Shown one piece after another: positions 7,723 through 8,749 of a DNA stretch of 8,749 nt. The first letter of the stretch is position 1; each line of letters begins with the position of its first letter. The DNA is from Pseudomonadota bacterium (GTDB lineage: Bacteria > Pseudomonadota > Gammaproteobacteria > Enterobacterales > Enterobacteriaceae), in contig JAFACP010000220.1 in the NCBI GenBank assembly GCA_023425455.1, forward strand, positions 1-8,749, read 5' to 3'. Below the pieces are notes generated by a model that was given only the letters and a program-made list of their open reading frames with translations, was not told the origin of the DNA and did no database searches. The position numbers were made by a program, and so were the translations under genes.

Positions 7723-7746
7723 CGTTTCGTCATGGGGCAATCAGAC

Positions 7747-8749
<1,003 letters not shown>

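Noticed and set aside
7624..7740. N-terminal extension of PabC from an in-frame ATG at 7740
   Set aside because: The 39 extra residues are encoded by the fabF terminator and spacer. The known family start (MFLING) has a strong ribosome site right before 7623.

Overview
This window is a stretch of conserved core chromosome from a member of the Enterobacteriaceae. Every gene has a close Escherichia coli counterpart in the same order and orientation: fabF, pabC, mltG (yceG), tmk, holB and ycfH, then ptsG, then convergent fhuE. The proteins are very similar to the E. coli ones, but there are many substitutions, so this is a related genus and not E. coli itself. Enterobacter, Lelliottia or Leclercia would fit, but the genus cannot be fixed by eye. 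No insertion sequence, phage gene, CRISPR array, tRNA or rRNA is visible.

Layout from left to right. Positions 1-1438 (+) hold the 3' two thirds of fhuE, an outer-membrane TonB-dependent ferric-siderophore receptor, closed by a strong hairpin terminator. A gap of about 180 bp between the convergent genes holds that terminator, a degenerate REP-like hairpin and the ptsG terminator. Positions 1620-3053 (-) hold ptsG, the glucose-specific IICB permease. The 298 bp upstream of ptsG carry a recognisable CRP site, the P1 -10 region overlapped by an Mlc-type palindrome, an SgrS-pairing leader segment over the Shine-Dalgarno, and a hairpin ending ycfH. Positions 3352-7623 (-) hold a tightly packed operon pabC-mltG-tmk-holB-ycfH, with junctions that overlap by 4, 11 and 4 nt and then a 10 nt gap. 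Positions 7747-8749 (-) hold the 3' four fifths of fabF, followed by an intrinsic terminator before pabC.

Functionally, the operon mixes fatty acid synthesis (FabF), p-aminobenzoate and folate synthesis (PabC), cell-wall glycan chain termination (MltG), dTTP supply (Tmk), the DNA polymerase clamp-loader delta' subunit (HolB) and a TatD-family metal hydrolase (YcfH). PtsG imports and phosphorylates glucose under CRP, Mlc and SgrS control. FhuE imports hydroxamate siderophores.

I found no convincing undescribed system. The points most worth a second look are the faster divergence of fhuE relative to its neighbours, the conserved ptsG control elements, and translation signals embedded in upstream coding sequence in the operon.
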